NCBI RefSeq assembly: GCF_001544915.2
Contig: NZ_FCOE02000042.1
Span: 1-64,000, forward strand
Direction: 5' to 3'
Source: Caballeronia pedi
GTDB taxonomy: Bacteria > Pseudomonadota > Gammaproteobacteria > Burkholderiales > Burkholderiaceae
DNA: 64,000 bases
Part shown: in pieces, positions 46,605 through 56,882 of the stretch
Numbering within the stretch: position 1 is the stretch's first letter
Layout: each line of letters begins with the position of its first letter
The notes under the pieces: model-generated
What the model saw: the letters and a program-made list of their open reading frames with translations, nothing else
Told to the model about the DNA's origin: nothing
Databases searched by the model: none
Program-made: the position numbers and the translations under genes

Positions 46605-48431
46605 ATGACTCGCGCCCTCCGCAATATCGCCATCATTGCCCACGTCGACCACGGCAAGACCACGCTCGTCGACCAGTTGCTCCGCCAGTCGGGCACGTTC
46701 CGGGAAAACCAGCAGGTCGCCGAGCGGGTCATGGACTCGAACGACATCGAAAAGGAACGTGGCATCACGATCCTGGCGAAGAACTGCGCCGTCGAATACG
46801 AAGGCACGCACATCAATATCGTCGATACGCCGGGACACGCGGACTTCGGCGGTGAAGTGGAGCGCGTGCTGTCGATGGTCGACTCCGTGCTGCTGCTCGT
46901 GGACGCCGTCGAAGGCCCGATGCCGCAAACGCGCTTCGTCACGAAGAAGGCGCTCGCGCTCGGTCTCAAGCCGATCGTCGTCATCAACAAGGTGGACCGT
47001 CCGGGCGCGCGCATCGACTGGGTGATCAACCAGACCTTCGATCTGTTCGACAAGCTCGGCGCGACCGAAGAGCAGCTCGACTTCCCGATCGTCTATGCGT
47101 CGGGTCTGAACGGCTACGCCGGTCTCGAACCCGAAGTGCGCGAAGGCACGATGCGCCCGCTCTTCGAAGCCATTCTCGAACACGTGCCGGTGCGCCCGGC
47201 CGATCCGGACGGTCCCCTGCAACTGCAGATCACGTCGCTCGACTACAACTCGTATGTCGGCCGTATCGGTGTGGGCCGCGTCGCGCGCGGTCGCATTCGC
47301 CCCGGCATGCAGGTCGCGGTGCGCTCGGGTCCGGACGGCGCGATCATCAATCGCAAGATCAATCAGGTGCTGTCGTTCCACGGCCTCGAGCGCGTGCAGG
47401 TCGAAGAAGCGCAAGCGGGCGATATCGTGCTCATCAACGGTATCGAGGAAATCGGTATCGGCGTGACGATCTGCTCGCCGGACAATCCCGAAGCGCTGCC
47501 GATGATCACCGTCGACGAACCGACGCTCACGATGAACTTCCTCGTGAACTCGTCGCCGCTCGCGGGCAAGGAAGGCAAGTTCGTGACGAGCCGCCAGATT
47601 CGCGATCGCCTCACGAAGGAACTGAACCACAACGTGGCGCTGCGCGTGAAAGACACCGGCGACGAAACCACGTTCGAAGTGTCGGGCCGGGGTGAATTGC
47701 ATCTGACGATTCTCGTCGAAAACATGCGCCGTGAAGGTTACGAACTCGCGGTGTCGCGTCCGCGCGTGGTGCTGCAGGAAATCGACGGCGTGAAGTGCGA
47801 GCCGTATGAAAACCTGACGGTCGATATCGAAGACCAGCATCAGGGCGGCGTGATGGAAGAACTCGGCCGCCGCAAGGGCGAAATGCTCGACATGACGTCG
47901 GACGGCCGTGGCCGCACGCGTCTCGAGTACAAGATTTCGGCGCGCGGCCTGATCGGCTTCCAGGGCGAGTTTCTGACGCTCACGCGCGGCACGGGCCTGA
48001 TGAGCCACACGTTCGATTCGTATGCGCCGGTGAAGGAAGGTTCGATCGGCGAGCGTCGCAACGGCGTGCTGATCTCGCAGGACGATGGCGGTGCCGTGGC
48101 GTATGCGCTGTGGAAGCTGCAGGATCGCGGCCGCATGTTCGTGTCGCCGGGCGACGCGCTCTATGAAGGCATGATCATCGGCATTCACAGCCGCGACAAC
48201 GACCTCGTCGTGAACCCGATCAAGGGCAAGCAGCTGACTAACGTGCGCGCGTCGGGCACCGACGAAGCCGTGCGCCTCGTGCCGCCGATCCAGCTCTCGC
48301 TCGAATACGCGGTCGAGTTCATCGACGACGACGAACTCGTCGAAGTCACGCCGCAGTCCATCCGTCTGCGCAAGCGTCATCTGAAGGAACACGAGCGTCG
48401 CCGCGCGAGCCGCGAAGCCAACGCCGAGTAA
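46605..48431 (+). CDS. typA: Ribosome-associated GTPase TypA/BipA
   Basis: A 608-residue translational GTPase that acts in 50S assembly and stress. The G1 loop is [16 protein letters not shown] and G4 is NKVDRPGAR; the EF-G-like domains and the TypA-specific C-terminal domain ([13 protein letters not shown] end) follow. It is transcribed alone and ends in a terminator. Confidence 0.97.
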   Translation: MTRALRNIAIIAHVDHGKTTLVDQLLRQSGTFRENQQVAERVMDSNDIEKERGITILAKNCAVEYEGTHINIVDTPGHADFGGEVERVLSMVDSVLLLVDAVEGPMPQTRFVTKKALALGLKPIVVINKVDRPGARIDWVINQTFDLFDKLGATEEQLDFPIVYASGLNGYAGLEPEVREGTMRPLFEAILEHVPVRPADPDGPLQLQITSLDYNSYVGRIGVGRVARGRIRPGMQVAVRSGPDGAIINRKINQVLSFHGLERVQVEEAQAGDIVLINGIEEIGIGVTICSPDNPEALPMITVDEPTLTMNFLVNSSPLAGKEGKFVTSRQIRDRLTKELNHNVALRVKDTGDETTFEVSGRGELHLTILVENMRREGYELAVSRPRVVLQEIDGVKCEPYENLTVDIEDQHQGGVMEELGRRKGEMLDMTSDGRGRTRLEYKISARGLIGFQGEFLTLTRGTGLMSHTFDSYAPVKEGSIGERRNGVLISQDDGGAVAYALWKLQDRGRMFVSPGDALYEGMIIGIHSRDNDLVVNPIKGKQLTNVRASGTDEAVRLVPPIQLSLEYAVEFIDDDELVEVTPQSIRLRKRHLKEHERRRASREANAE

Positions 48432-48461
48432 GTATCCGGAATCGGTTCGCATCGCCAGAAC

Positions 48462-48489
48462 AAAAGCCGCCTTCGGGCGGCTTTTGTCT
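48462..48489 (+). terminator. typA terminator
   Basis: AAAAGCCGCC (48462-48471) pairs with GGCGGCTTTT (48476-48485) around a TTCG tetraloop, 30 bases after the typA stop; only a short T-rich run follows. Confidence 0.88.
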
Positions 48490-48751
48490 TTGTGCGAAGC
48501 CGTGGATGAGACCCTTGCGTATCTCACAAAGGCCCGCACATGCTTGTTGCGCAAAGGATGACGAGGGCAGGGCACATGCGGCGTTCCGTCATATGACTAT
48601 TCGTTCTGTGCTATGCTTCTCGGATTAGCTGTCGCTATTAGGTCCTTCCAAGCAGACTTGATTCGCGCAATCCGCTAAACGGTCAGGCCGTGGCGCGGAA
48701 GGTTTCGTAACCCGCACTTCCTCGAGAAACTCGAAGAAAGGTGAGCGTAAA
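48490..48751 (+). other. Intergenic region before odhA
   Basis: No gene supported. TATGCT at 48612-48617 is a possible -10 without a good -35. The odhA ribosome binding site AAAGGTGAGCG lies at its end. Confidence 0.4.
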
Positions 48752-51610
48752 ATGATGAAGCAATTCCAGTCGAACTCTTATCTGTTCGGCGGTAATGCTC
48801 CGTACGTCGAAGAGTTGTACGAGCAATATCTCGATAATCCCGCGTCAGTGCCCGAGACCTGGCGCGCCTATTTCGACGCGTTGCAGAACGTGCCCGCATC
48901 CGACGGCACGGCTCACAACGACGTGGCCCACGGCCCCATCGTCGAATCTTTCGCCCAGCGCGCGAAGGCGAACGCCTTTCTGCCGCGTGAAAGCACGGGC
49001 GACCTCACCACCGCGCGCAAGCAGGTCTACGTTCAATCGCTGATTGGCGCGTATCGATTCCTCGGCACGCAGTGGGCGAACCTCGACCCGCTCAAGCGCC
49101 GCGAGCGTCCCGCGATTCCCGAACTCGAACCCGGTTTCTACGACTTCACCGAAGCCGACATGGACCAGGTGTTCAACGCGAACAACCTGTACTTCGGTTT
49201 CGAGCAGGCGTCGCTGCGCGACATCGTCAAGGCGCTGCGCGACACGTACTGCGGCACGATCGGCGCCGAGTTCATGTACATCAGCGATCCCGAGCAGAAG
49301 CGCTGGTGGAAGGAGAAGCTCGAGTCGATCCGCTCGACGCCGAACTTCTCGAACGAAAAGAAAAAGCACATCCTGAATCGCCTGACGGCCGCCGAAGGCC
49401 TCGAGCGTTTCCTGCACACCAAGTACGTCGGCCAGAAGCGTTTCTCGCTGGAAGGCGGCGAGAGCTTCATCGCGTCGATGGACGAAGTCGTCCGTCACGG
49501 CGGCGCGAGCGGCGTGCAGGAAATCGTCATCGGCATGGCGCACCGAGGGCGTCTCAACGTGCTGGTCAATACGCTCGGCAAGATGCCGGCGGACCTCTTC
49601 GCCGAATTCGAAGGCAAGCACGTCGATGACCTGCCGGCCGGCGACGTGAAGTATCACAAGGGCTTCTCGTCGGACGTCTCGACCGAAGGCGGCCCGGTTC
49701 ACCTGTCGCTCGCGTTCAACCCGTCGCACCTGGAAATCGTCAATCCGGTGGTCGAAGGCTCGGCCAAGGCGCGTATGGATCGCCGCGGCGACGAAGAAGG
49801 CCTGCAAGTGCTGCCGGTGCAAGTGCACGGCGACGCGGCCTTCGCGGGCCAGGGCGTCGTGATGGAAACGCTGAACCTCGCGCAGACGCGCGGTTACGGC
49901 ACGCACGGCACGCTGCATATCGTCATCAACAACCAGATCGGCTTCACGACGTCGGACCCGCGCGATGCGCGCTCGACGCTGTACTGCTCGGACGTCGTCA
50001 AGATGATCGAGGCGCCGGTGCTGCACGTGAACGGCGACGATCCCGAAGCCGTCGTGCTCGCGACGCAACTCGCAATCGACTTCCGCATGAAGTTCCACAA
50101 GGACGTGGTCGTCGACATCATCTGCTTCCGCAAGCTCGGCCACAACGAGCAAGACACGCCGGCCGTCACGCAGCCGCTGATGTACAAGACCATCGCGAAG
50201 CACCCGGGCACGCGCGCCGTCTACGCTGAGAGGCTCGTGCAGCAAGGCGTGATCACGGCGGAAGACGCGGACAACTTCGTCAAGGAATATCGCCAGGCGA
50301 TGGACGAAGGCCACCACACGATCGATCCGGTGCTCTCGAACTACAAGAGCAAGTACGCGGTCGACTGGGTGCCGTTCCTGAACCGCAAGTGGACCGACGC
50401 GGCTGACACGGCGGTTCCGCTCGCCGAACTCAAGCGTCTCGCCGAGCGCCTCACGACGATTCCCGAGAACTTCAAGGTTCATCCGCTCGTCGAGCGCGTG
50501 ATCAACGACCGCCGCGCGATGGGTCTGGGCGAATCCAAGCTCGACTGGGGCATGGGCGAGCACCTCGCGTTCGCATCGCTGGTGGCGTCGGGCTACGCCG
50601 TGCGTCTGACCGGTCAGGATTCGGGCCGCGGCACGTTCACGCACCGCCACGCCGTTCTGCACGATCAGAACCGCGAGCGCTGGAACGACGGCACCTACAT
50701 TCCGCTGCAGAACATCGCGGAAGGCCAGGCCAAGTTCACGGTGATCGACTCCGTGCTGTCGGAAGAAGCGGTGCTCGGTTTCGAGTACGGCTATTCGACG
50801 GCCGAGCCGAATACGTTCGTCGCGTGGGAAGCGCAGTTCGGCGACTTCGTGAACGGCGCGCAGGTCGTGATCGACCAGTTCATTTCGTCGGGCGAAGTGA
50901 AATGGGGCCGCGTCTCCGGTCTCACGATGATGCTGCCGCACGGCTACGAAGGCCAGGGTCCGGAGCACTCGTCGGCGCGCATCGAGCGTTTCCTGCAACT
51001 GTGCGCGGACCACAACATGCAAGTGGTCCAGCCGACCACGCCGGCGCAGATCTTCCATCTGTTGCGCCGTCAGATGATCCGCCTGTTCCGCAAGCCGCTG
51101 ATCATCGCCACGCCGAAGTCGCTGCTGCGTCACAAGGAAGCCGTGTCGGATCTGTCGGAACTGGCGAAGGGCTCGTTCCAGCCGGTCATCGGCGAAGTCG
51201 ATGAAGCGATCGAGCCGAAGAAGGTCAAGCGCGTGATCGTGTGTTCGGGCCGCGTGTATTACGACATCGTCGCGCATCGCCGCGAAGCGAAGAGCAACGA
51301 CGTCGCCATCGTGCGTATCGAGCAGTTGTATCCGTTCGCGCACAAGCAGTTCGACGCGGAAATCAAGAGGTTCGAAAACGCGACCGAAGTGGTCTGGGTG
51401 CAGGACGAGCCGCAGAATCAGGGCGCCTGGTTCTATGTGGAGCACCATCTGCGCGAAGGCATGCGCGAAGGCATGAAGCTGGCCTACAGCGGCCGTCCGG
51501 CTTCGGCATCGCCGGCGGTCGGCTACTACGCGAAGCACTACGAGCAGCAGAAGGCGCTCGTGGAAGGCGCGTTCGGCCGCCTGAAAGGCGCGCAAGTCAT
51601 CGCGAAGTAA
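48752..51610 (+). CDS. sucA: 2-oxoglutarate dehydrogenase E1
   Basis: A 952-residue thiamine-diphosphate enzyme of the citric acid cycle. N-terminal binding segment SNSYLFGGNAPYVEELYEQY, then the TPP core with EIVIGMAHRGRLNVLVN and YGTHGTLHIVINNQIGFTT. It decarboxylates 2-oxoglutarate and passes succinyl to OdhB. First gene of the odhA-odhB-lpd operon. Confidence 0.98.
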   Translation: MMKQFQSNSYLFGGNAPYVEELYEQYLDNPASVPETWRAYFDALQNVPASDGTAHNDVAHGPIVESFAQRAKANAFLPRESTGDLTTARKQVYVQSLIGAYRFLGTQWANLDPLKRRERPAIPELEPGFYDFTEADMDQVFNANNLYFGFEQASLRDIVKALRDTYCGTIGAEFMYISDPEQKRWWKEKLESIRSTPNFSNEKKKHILNRLTAAEGLERFLHTKYVGQKRFSLEGGESFIASMDEVVRHGGASGVQEIVIGMAHRGRLNVLVNTLGKMPADLFAEFEGKHVDDLPAGDVKYHKGFSSDVSTEGGPVHLSLAFNPSHLEIVNPVVEGSAKARMDRRGDEEGLQVLPVQVHGDAAFAGQGVVMETLNLAQTRGYGTHGTLHIVINNQIGFTTSDPRDARSTLYCSDVVKMIEAPVLHVNGDDPEAVVLATQLAIDFRMKFHKDVVVDIICFRKLGHNEQDTPAVTQPLMYKTIAKHPGTRAVYAERLVQQGVITAEDADNFVKEYRQAMDEGHHTIDPVLSNYKSKYAVDWVPFLNRKWTDAADTAVPLAELKRLAERLTTIPENFKVHPLVERVINDRRAMGLGESKLDWGMGEHLAFASLVASGYAVRLTGQDSGRGTFTHRHAVLHDQNRERWNDGTYIPLQNIAEGQAKFTVIDSVLSEEAVLGFEYGYSTAEPNTFVAWEAQFGDFVNGAQVVIDQFISSGEVKWGRVSGLTMMLPHGYEGQGPEHSSARIERFLQLCADHNMQVVQPTTPAQIFHLLRRQMIRLFRKPLIIATPKSLLRHKEAVSDLSELAKGSFQPVIGEVDEAIEPKKVKRVIVCSGRVYYDIVAHRREAKSNDVAIVRIEQLYPFAHKQFDAEIKRFENATEVVWVQDEPQNQGAWFYVEHHLREGMREGMKLAYSGRPASASPAVGYYAKHYEQQKALVEGAFGRLKGAQVIAK

Positions 51611-51624
51611 GCATTGCTCGATGG

Positions 51625-51663
51625 GACCGGCTCAGCCGCTTGCGTAACGGCGGCTCCCCGGTC
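51625..51663 (+). other. Intercistronic hairpin between odhA and odhB
   Basis: GACCGG (51625-51630) and CCGGTC (51658-51663) enclose AGCCGC (51634-51639) and GCGGCT (51650-51655), giving a two-part stem. No T run follows, so it is unlikely to be a terminator; a role in mRNA stability or processing is possible. Confidence 0.55.
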
Positions 51664-51704
51664 TCTCGCTCGAACACACAGACACGCATTAGGACAATAC
51701 AGAA

Positions 51705-53003
51705 ATGGCTATCGTAGAAGTCAAGGTTCCCCAGCTTTCCGAGTCGGTCTCGGAAGCGACCATGCTGCAATGGAAGAAGAAGCCGGGCGAGGCTGTCGCC
51801 CAGGACGAAATCCTGATTGAGATCGAGACCGACAAGGTCGTGCTCGAAGTGCCCGCGCCCTCCGCTGGCGTGCTGGCGCAAGTCATCAAGCACGACGGCG
51901 ATATCGTCACCGCCGACGAGCTCATCGCGAAGATCGACACCGAAGCGAAAGCGGGCGAAGCGCCCGCCGCCGTCGCCGCTGCGGGCGACGCCGAAGTGAA
52001 ACCCGCGCCGGTCGCGGAAACGACTGCCGCCGCTGCTCCGGCTGCTGCGCAAGCGTCGACGGGTGGCGCAGCATCGCCGGCCGCGACGAAGATTCTGGCC
52101 GAGAAGGGCGTGTCGGCGGATCAGGTTTCGGGTTCGGGCCGCGACGGCCGCATCACGAAGGGCGACGCGCTCGCCGCTTCGGCATCGGCTCCGGCGCCTG
52201 CCAAGGCTGCTGCACCGGCTCCGGCCGCCGCGCCCGCGCGCGCCGCGAAGCCCGCGCTGCCGCAAGTCAGCGCGCCGGCATCGGCTGATCAGTGGCTGAA
52301 GGATCGCCCGGAACAGCGCGTGCCGATGTCGCGTCTGCGTGCGCGTATCGCCGAGCGTCTGCTCGAATCGCAGCAAACCAACGCCATCCTGACGACGTTC
52401 AACGAAGTCAACATGGCGCCGGTCATGGATCTGCGCAACAAGTACAAGGACCGCTTCGAGAAGGAACACGGCGTGAAGCTCGGCTTCATGTCGTTCTTCG
52501 TGAAGGCGGCTGTCCACGCGCTGAAGAAATTCCCGCTCGTGAACGCGTCGATCGACGGTAACGACATCGTCTATCACGGCTACTTCGACATCGGTATCGC
52601 GGTCGGTTCGCCGCGCGGTCTGGTCGTGCCGATCCTGCGCAACGCGGATCAGATGAGCCTCGCCGACATCGAAAAGAAGATCGCCGAATTCGGCCAGAAG
52701 GCGAAGGACGGCAAGCTGTCGATCGAAGACATGACCGGCGGCACGTTCTCCATCTCGAACGGCGGCGTGTTCGGCTCGATGCTGTCGACGCCGATCATCA
52801 ACCCGCCGCAGTCCGCGATTCTCGGCGTGCATGCGACGAAGGAACGCGCGGTCGTCGAGAACGGCCAGATCGTGATCCGTCCGATGAACTACCTTGCGCT
52901 GTCGTACGACCACCGCATCATCGACGGCCGCGAAGCCGTGCTGTCGCTGGTCGCGATGAAGGACGCGCTGGAAGATCCGGCCCGTCTGCTGCTGGACCTG
53001 TAA
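51705..53003 (+). CDS. sucB: 2-oxoglutarate dehydrogenase E2, dihydrolipoyl succinyltransferase
   Basis: A 432-residue E2. One lipoyl domain with Lys43 in [14 protein letters not shown], an Ala/Pro-rich linker, the E1/E3-binding domain ([19 protein letters not shown]) and the catalytic domain with [13 protein letters not shown] near 400. It transfers the succinyl group to CoA. Confidence 0.98.
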   Translation: MAIVEVKVPQLSESVSEATMLQWKKKPGEAVAQDEILIEIETDKVVLEVPAPSAGVLAQVIKHDGDIVTADELIAKIDTEAKAGEAPAAVAAAGDAEVKPAPVAETTAAAAPAAAQASTGGAASPAATKILAEKGVSADQVSGSGRDGRITKGDALAASASAPAPAKAAAPAPAAAPARAAKPALPQVSAPASADQWLKDRPEQRVPMSRLRARIAERLLESQQTNAILTTFNEVNMAPVMDLRNKYKDRFEKEHGVKLGFMSFFVKAAVHALKKFPLVNASIDGNDIVYHGYFDIGIAVGSPRGLVVPILRNADQMSLADIEKKIAEFGQKAKDGKLSIEDMTGGTFSISNGGVFGSMLSTPIINPPQSAILGVHATKERAVVENGQIVIRPMNYLALSYDHRIIDGREAVLSLVAMKDALEDPARLLLDL

Positions 53004-53019
53004 GAAAAGCAATTCGCCT

Positions 53020-53048
53020 CGGTGCGCGCGATAGGCTCGCGCGCACCG
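53020..53048 (+). other. Intercistronic hairpin between odhB and lpd
   Basis: CGGTGCGCGCG (53020-53030) pairs perfectly with CGCGCGCACCG (53038-53048) around a 7-base loop. No T run follows. Confidence 0.65.
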
Positions 53049-53094
53049 CACGAGGCTGCTCCGCATGAGCGGAGATAGACCCCAAAGGAAAGTC

Positions 53095-54525
53095 ATGTCC
53101 AAGGAATTTGATGTCGTCGTGATCGGCGCGGGCCCGGGCGGTTATATCGCGGCGATTCGCGCAGCGCAGCTCGGCAAGACGGTTGCGTGTATCGAGAAGT
53201 GGAAGAACCCGGCCGGCGCGTTGAAGCTCGGCGGCACGTGCCTGAACGTGGGCTGCATTCCGTCGAAGGCGCTGCTCGCGTCGTCGGAAGAATTCGAAAA
53301 TGCGTCGAAGCATCTGGCCGACCACGGCATCAGCGCGTCGGATGTGAAGCTCGATGTGTCGAAGATGCTGGCTCGCAAGGACGGCATCGTCGAGAAGATG
53401 ACGAAGGGCATCGAGTTTCTGTTCCGCAAGAACAAGATCACGTGGCTCAAGGGCCACGGCAAGTTCACCGGCAAGAACGGCGCGGGCGTGCAGATCGAAG
53501 TGTCGGGCGAAGGCGAAACCGAAGTCGTCACGGCGAAGAACGTGATCATCGCGACGGGCTCGAAGGCGCGTCATCTGCCGAACATTCCGGTCGACAACAA
53601 GATCGTTGCGGACAACGAAGGCGCGCTGTCGTTCGAAGCCGTGCCGAAGAAGCTCGCCGTGATCGGCGCGGGCGTGATCGGTCTGGAACTCGGCTCGGTG
53701 TGGCGTCGTCTGGGCGCGGAAGTGACCGTGCTCGAAGCGCTGCCGCAATTCCTCGGCGCGGCGGATGAGTCGCTCGCGAAGGAAGCCGCGAAGCAGTTCA
53801 AGAAGCAAGGTCTGGACATTCACCTCGGCGTGAAGATCGGCGAAGTGAAGACGTCGGACGAAGGCGTGTCGATCGCTTATACGGACAGCACGGGCAACGC
53901 GCAGACGCTGGAAGCGGATCGCCTGATCGTGTCGATCGGCCGCGTGCCGAACACCGACAACCTCGGCCTGGAAAGCATCGGCCTGAAGGCCAACGAGCGC
54001 GGTTTCATCGACGTCGACGACCATTGCGCGACGAGCGTGCCGAACGTGTACGCAATCGGCGACGTCGTTCGCGGCCCGATGCTCGCGCACAAGGCGGAAG
54101 ACGAAGGCGTGGCGGTGGCTGAGATCATCGACGGTCAGAAGCCGCACATCGACTACAACTGCGTGCCGTGGGTCATCTACACGGAACCGGAAATCGCGTG
54201 GGTCGGCAAGACCGAACAGCAGCTCAAGGCCGAGGGCCGCGAGATCAAGACCGGCCAGTTCCCGATGATGGCCAACGGCCGCGCGCTGGGTATCGGCAAG
54301 GCAGAAGGCTTCGTCAAGATGATCGCCGACGCGAAGACCGACGAAATCCTCGGCGTGCACGTGATCGCGGCGGACGCATCGGATCTGATCGCGGAAGCGG
54401 TTGTTGCGATGGAGTTCAAGGCGGCGTCGGAAGATATCGGCCGCATTTGCCATCCGCATCCGTCGCTGTCGGAAGTGATGCGTGAAGCGGCGCTCGCCGT
54501 CGACAAGCGCGCGCTGAATATGTAA
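53095..54525 (+). CDS. lpd: Dihydrolipoyl dehydrogenase (E3)
   Basis: A 476-residue flavoprotein. The FAD motif [17 protein letters not shown] is N-terminal, the redox disulfide is in [16 protein letters not shown] and the C-terminal catalytic His in CHPHPSLSE. It reoxidises lipoyl groups with NAD+. ATG 53095 has AAAGGA upstream; an earlier in-frame ATG at 53065 would add 10 residues. Third gene of the odh operon. Confidence 0.97.
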   Translation: MSKEFDVVVIGAGPGGYIAAIRAAQLGKTVACIEKWKNPAGALKLGGTCLNVGCIPSKALLASSEEFENASKHLADHGISASDVKLDVSKMLARKDGIVEKMTKGIEFLFRKNKITWLKGHGKFTGKNGAGVQIEVSGEGETEVVTAKNVIIATGSKARHLPNIPVDNKIVADNEGALSFEAVPKKLAVIGAGVIGLELGSVWRRLGAEVTVLEALPQFLGAADESLAKEAAKQFKKQGLDIHLGVKIGEVKTSDEGVSIAYTDSTGNAQTLEADRLIVSIGRVPNTDNLGLESIGLKANERGFIDVDDHCATSVPNVYAIGDVVRGPMLAHKAEDEGVAVAEIIDGQKPHIDYNCVPWVIYTEPEIAWVGKTEQQLKAEGREIKTGQFPMMANGRALGIGKAEGFVKMIADAKTDEILGVHVIAADASDLIAEAVVAMEFKAASEDIGRICHPHPSLSEVMREAALAVDKRALNM

Positions 54526-54557
54526 GAAGCTCGGCTTCGGGCAGTAAGGCATCGCAC

Positions 54558-54591
54558 ACGAAGGCGAGCGGATCAAACCGCTCGCCTTCGT
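54558..54591 (+). other. Hairpin between lpd and zapE
   Basis: ACGAAGGCGAGCGG (54558-54571) pairs perfectly with CCGCTCGCCTTCGT (54578-54591) around a 6-base loop. No T run follows (TCACTTC), so it may attenuate or stabilise the transcript, not end it in the usual way. Confidence 0.65.
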
Positions 54592-54609
54592 CACTTCATA
54601 CGGCAGAAG

Positions 54610-55707
54610 ATGAACGTCACCGAATACTACGAAAACGAACTGCGCACGCGGGGTTATCAATCGGACGAGGCGCAGCTCGCGGCGGTCGCGCGCCTGCAGC
54701 GCTGCTATGAGGAATGGGTCGCGTACAAGGCGCGCCGCTCCAATGCGCTGAAGAAGTTTCTCGTACGTCCGGACTTGCCGCGCGGTGTCTACATGTGGGG
54801 CGGCGTCGGGCGCGGCAAGAGCTTTCTGATGGACAGCTTCTACGCGATCGTGCCCGTGCAGCGCAAGACGCGCCTGCATTTTCACGAGTTCATGCGCGAA
54901 GTGCATCGCGAGCTGGAAGAGCTGAAGGGCCAAGCCGATCCGCTCGACGAACTCGCCAAACGCATCGCCAAACGCTTCCGGCTGATCTGTTTCGACGAGT
55001 TCCACGTCTCCGATATCGCCGATGCGATGATTCTCTATCGCCTGCTCGACCGGCTTTTCAAGAACGGCGTGCAGTTCGTGATGACGTCCAATTACCAGCC
55101 GGACACGCTCTATCCGGAAGGGCTGCATCGCGATCGTCTGCTGCCCGCGATCGAGCTCATCAAGCAGCATCTCGACGTGCTCAACGTCGATTCCGGCACC
55201 GACTATCGCAAGCGCACGCTGTCGCAGGTGAAGGCTTACCACACGCCGCTCGGCGCAGCCGCCGACAAGGCCTTGCGCGCGGATTACGCGAAGCTCGCCG
55301 CCGTGCCGGACGAAAGCCCGATCCTGCATATCGAAAAGCGCGAGATCAAGGCGTTGCGCCGTGCCGACGGCGTGGTGTGGTTCGACTTCGCCACGCTGTG
55401 CGGCGGCCCGCGCTCGCAGAACGACTATCTCGAACTGGCGAACCGCTTTCACGCGGTGATCCTGTCCGACGTGCCGCAGATGACGCCGCGCATGGCGTCC
55501 GAGGCGCGCCGCTTCACCTGGCTCATCGACGTGTTCTACGACCATAAGGTCAAGCTGCTGATGTCGGCGGCCGTGCCTGCGGAGGAGCTGTACGTCGAAG
55601 GGCCGATGGCCAACGAGTTCGCGCGCACTGTTTCGCGGATCGTCGAGATGCAGTCCAAGGAGTATCTGGAAGCGCCACGGCGCGTCACGGATATTTCGCT
55701 GACCTAA
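54610..55707 (+). CDS. zapE: Cell division ATPase ZapE (AFG1 family)
   Basis: A 365-residue AFG1-like ATPase that acts at the division ring. Walker A is GGVGRGKSFLMD near residue 65 and Walker B is LICFDEFHVSD near 130. zapE following odhA-odhB-lpd is a recurrent order in Burkholderiaceae as I know it. Confidence 0.94.
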   Translation: MNVTEYYENELRTRGYQSDEAQLAAVARLQRCYEEWVAYKARRSNALKKFLVRPDLPRGVYMWGGVGRGKSFLMDSFYAIVPVQRKTRLHFHEFMREVHRELEELKGQADPLDELAKRIAKRFRLICFDEFHVSDIADAMILYRLLDRLFKNGVQFVMTSNYQPDTLYPEGLHRDRLLPAIELIKQHLDVLNVDSGTDYRKRTLSQVKAYHTPLGAAADKALRADYAKLAAVPDESPILHIEKREIKALRRADGVVWFDFATLCGGPRSQNDYLELANRFHAVILSDVPQMTPRMASEARRFTWLIDVFYDHKVKLLMSAAVPAEELYVEGPMANEFARTVSRIVEMQSKEYLEAPRRVTDISLT

Positions 55708-55851
55708 TACGAGAATCAAAATTCTGTGATCAGCCAATCGGCATAAGGCTTTTGCGGCTTTTTCAAGATTCGGACCTCTCTGATTTGCCGGCTTTCGGGG
55801 ACTCGGTATCGTCGGTACCAGTTTTCAGTCAGCAAAATTGGAGAAATTACC

Positions 55852-56250
55852 GTGAAGCCCTACCGCGACATGTCCGACGAAGAATGGCAGATGGTCGCTC
55901 CGCTGCTTCCCGAACTGCGCCCGCGTTCGGAACTGCGTGGCCGCCCCCTCGCCAATACCCGCGCCGTGCTCAACGGTGTGCTCTGGGTGATGTACAGCGG
56001 CGCGTCGTGGTCCACGCTGCCGCGCAAATATCCGTCGTATCAGACGTGTCATCGGCGCTTCAAGACGTGGCACGAATCGGGTGTGCTGTTGCGCGTCATG
56101 ACGCAGTTGTTCGGGCCGGCGGGCGAATCGCTCTATGCGCTGATGACTTCGCGCATGCGCGTGCCGGCCGAATTGAAGCAGGAACTGGCGAACATGCCTG
56201 AAGGCGTCTATGCGGACGAGGCGCTTGCGCCTCAACGTCACGCCGCCTGA
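55852..56250 (+). CDS. Stand-alone transposase-N-terminus-like protein (DUF4096 type), copy B
   Basis: A 132-residue protein of the same family as the one at 28116. It shows DEEWQMVAPLLPELR, RGRPLANTRAVLNGVLWVMY, then WSTLPRKYPSYQTCHRRFKTW and a C-terminal helix region (VPAELKQELANM). No DDE domain and no inverted repeats were seen. GTG is the start, with TTGGAGAA upstream. Its intact frame and location between core genes suggest domestication, perhaps as a small DNA-binding regulator; the function is unknown. Confidence 0.8.
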   Translation: MKPYRDMSDEEWQMVAPLLPELRPRSELRGRPLANTRAVLNGVLWVMYSGASWSTLPRKYPSYQTCHRRFKTWHESGVLLRVMTQLFGPAGESLYALMTSRMRVPAELKQELANMPEGVYADEALAPQRHAA

Positions 56251-56278
56251 TCGCGTAACGCGCCAGGGTGAGATGAGC

Positions 56279-56320
56279 AAAGCCGGTCGAAGACACGCGT
56301 CTTCGGCCGGCTTTTTCGTT
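56279..56320. terminator. Terminator between DUF4096 copy B and DUF2147
   Basis: A long stem pairs AAGCCGG with CCGGCTT and, inside it, CGAAGAC with GTCTTCG around a short loop, with T after it on the plus strand and A before it. It lies between convergent genes. Confidence 0.75.
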
Positions 56321-56328
56321 TCTGCGCC

Positions 56329-56793
56329 TTACTGCTGACGCACCCAGGTCTGCGAGCGTCCCAGCAGCGATACGCCGACATACCCGCGCACGACGAGCTT
56401 CTGCCCGCCGTCCTCGAGTTTCATCTTGCACTTGTAGAGCTTGCCGTTTTCGGGATCGAGAATCTGGCCGCCGTCCCATGCATCGCCGTTCTGGCGTAAT
56501 CCGGTGATGATCGTCATGCCCTTGATCAGCTGATCGCGGCGGTCGTCGGTGCAGGCCGTGCAGCGCCGTTCCGGATGATCAAATTCGCCGATGCCGCGCA
56601 CGACCTTGCCGGACAACTGACCGCTGCCGTCATCGACGATCTGGATGATCGCCTTCGGCTTGCCGGACTGATCGTCGATGGTTTGCCAGGTGCCGACGGG
56701 CGTCGCCGTCTGGGCGAACGCGCTTGCGGCGATAAATGCGCCGAGTGCGCCGAGCATCAGGCGCGCGCCGCGCCGGCCGATGGAACGGGTCAT
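56329..56793 (-). CDS. DUF2147 family secreted protein
   Basis: A 154-residue protein with a signal peptide (RSIGRRGARLMLGALGAFIA...AFAQ). The mature part has the DUF2147 pattern: VGTWQTIDDQSGKPKAIIQI, then CTACTDDRRDQLIKGMTII, DGGQILDPENGKLYKCK and the end LGRSQTWVR. The ATG at 56793 or the one just before it (56796) may be used; AAGGAG lies upstream of both. Role unknown, periplasmic or surface. Confidence 0.87.
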   Translation of the reverse strand: MTRSIGRRGARLMLGALGAFIAASAFAQTATPVGTWQTIDDQSGKPKAIIQIVDDGSGQLSGKVVRGIGEFDHPERRCTACTDDRRDQLIKGMTIITGLRQNGDAWDGGQILDPENGKLYKCKMKLEDGGQKLVVRGYVGVSLLGRSQTWVRQQ

Positions 56794-56882
56794 CATCGTC
56801 TCCTTATTGTGATCGCCCGAGCATACGAGAAAGCGACCGTTCCCGTGTGGGAGGAAACGTTCTAGCGGCGCGCGCCCGACAC

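Noticed and set aside
48845-51595. A 916-codon open frame opposite odhA
   Set aside because: Same antisense effect of GC-rich codon use; no start signals and no recognisable domain.
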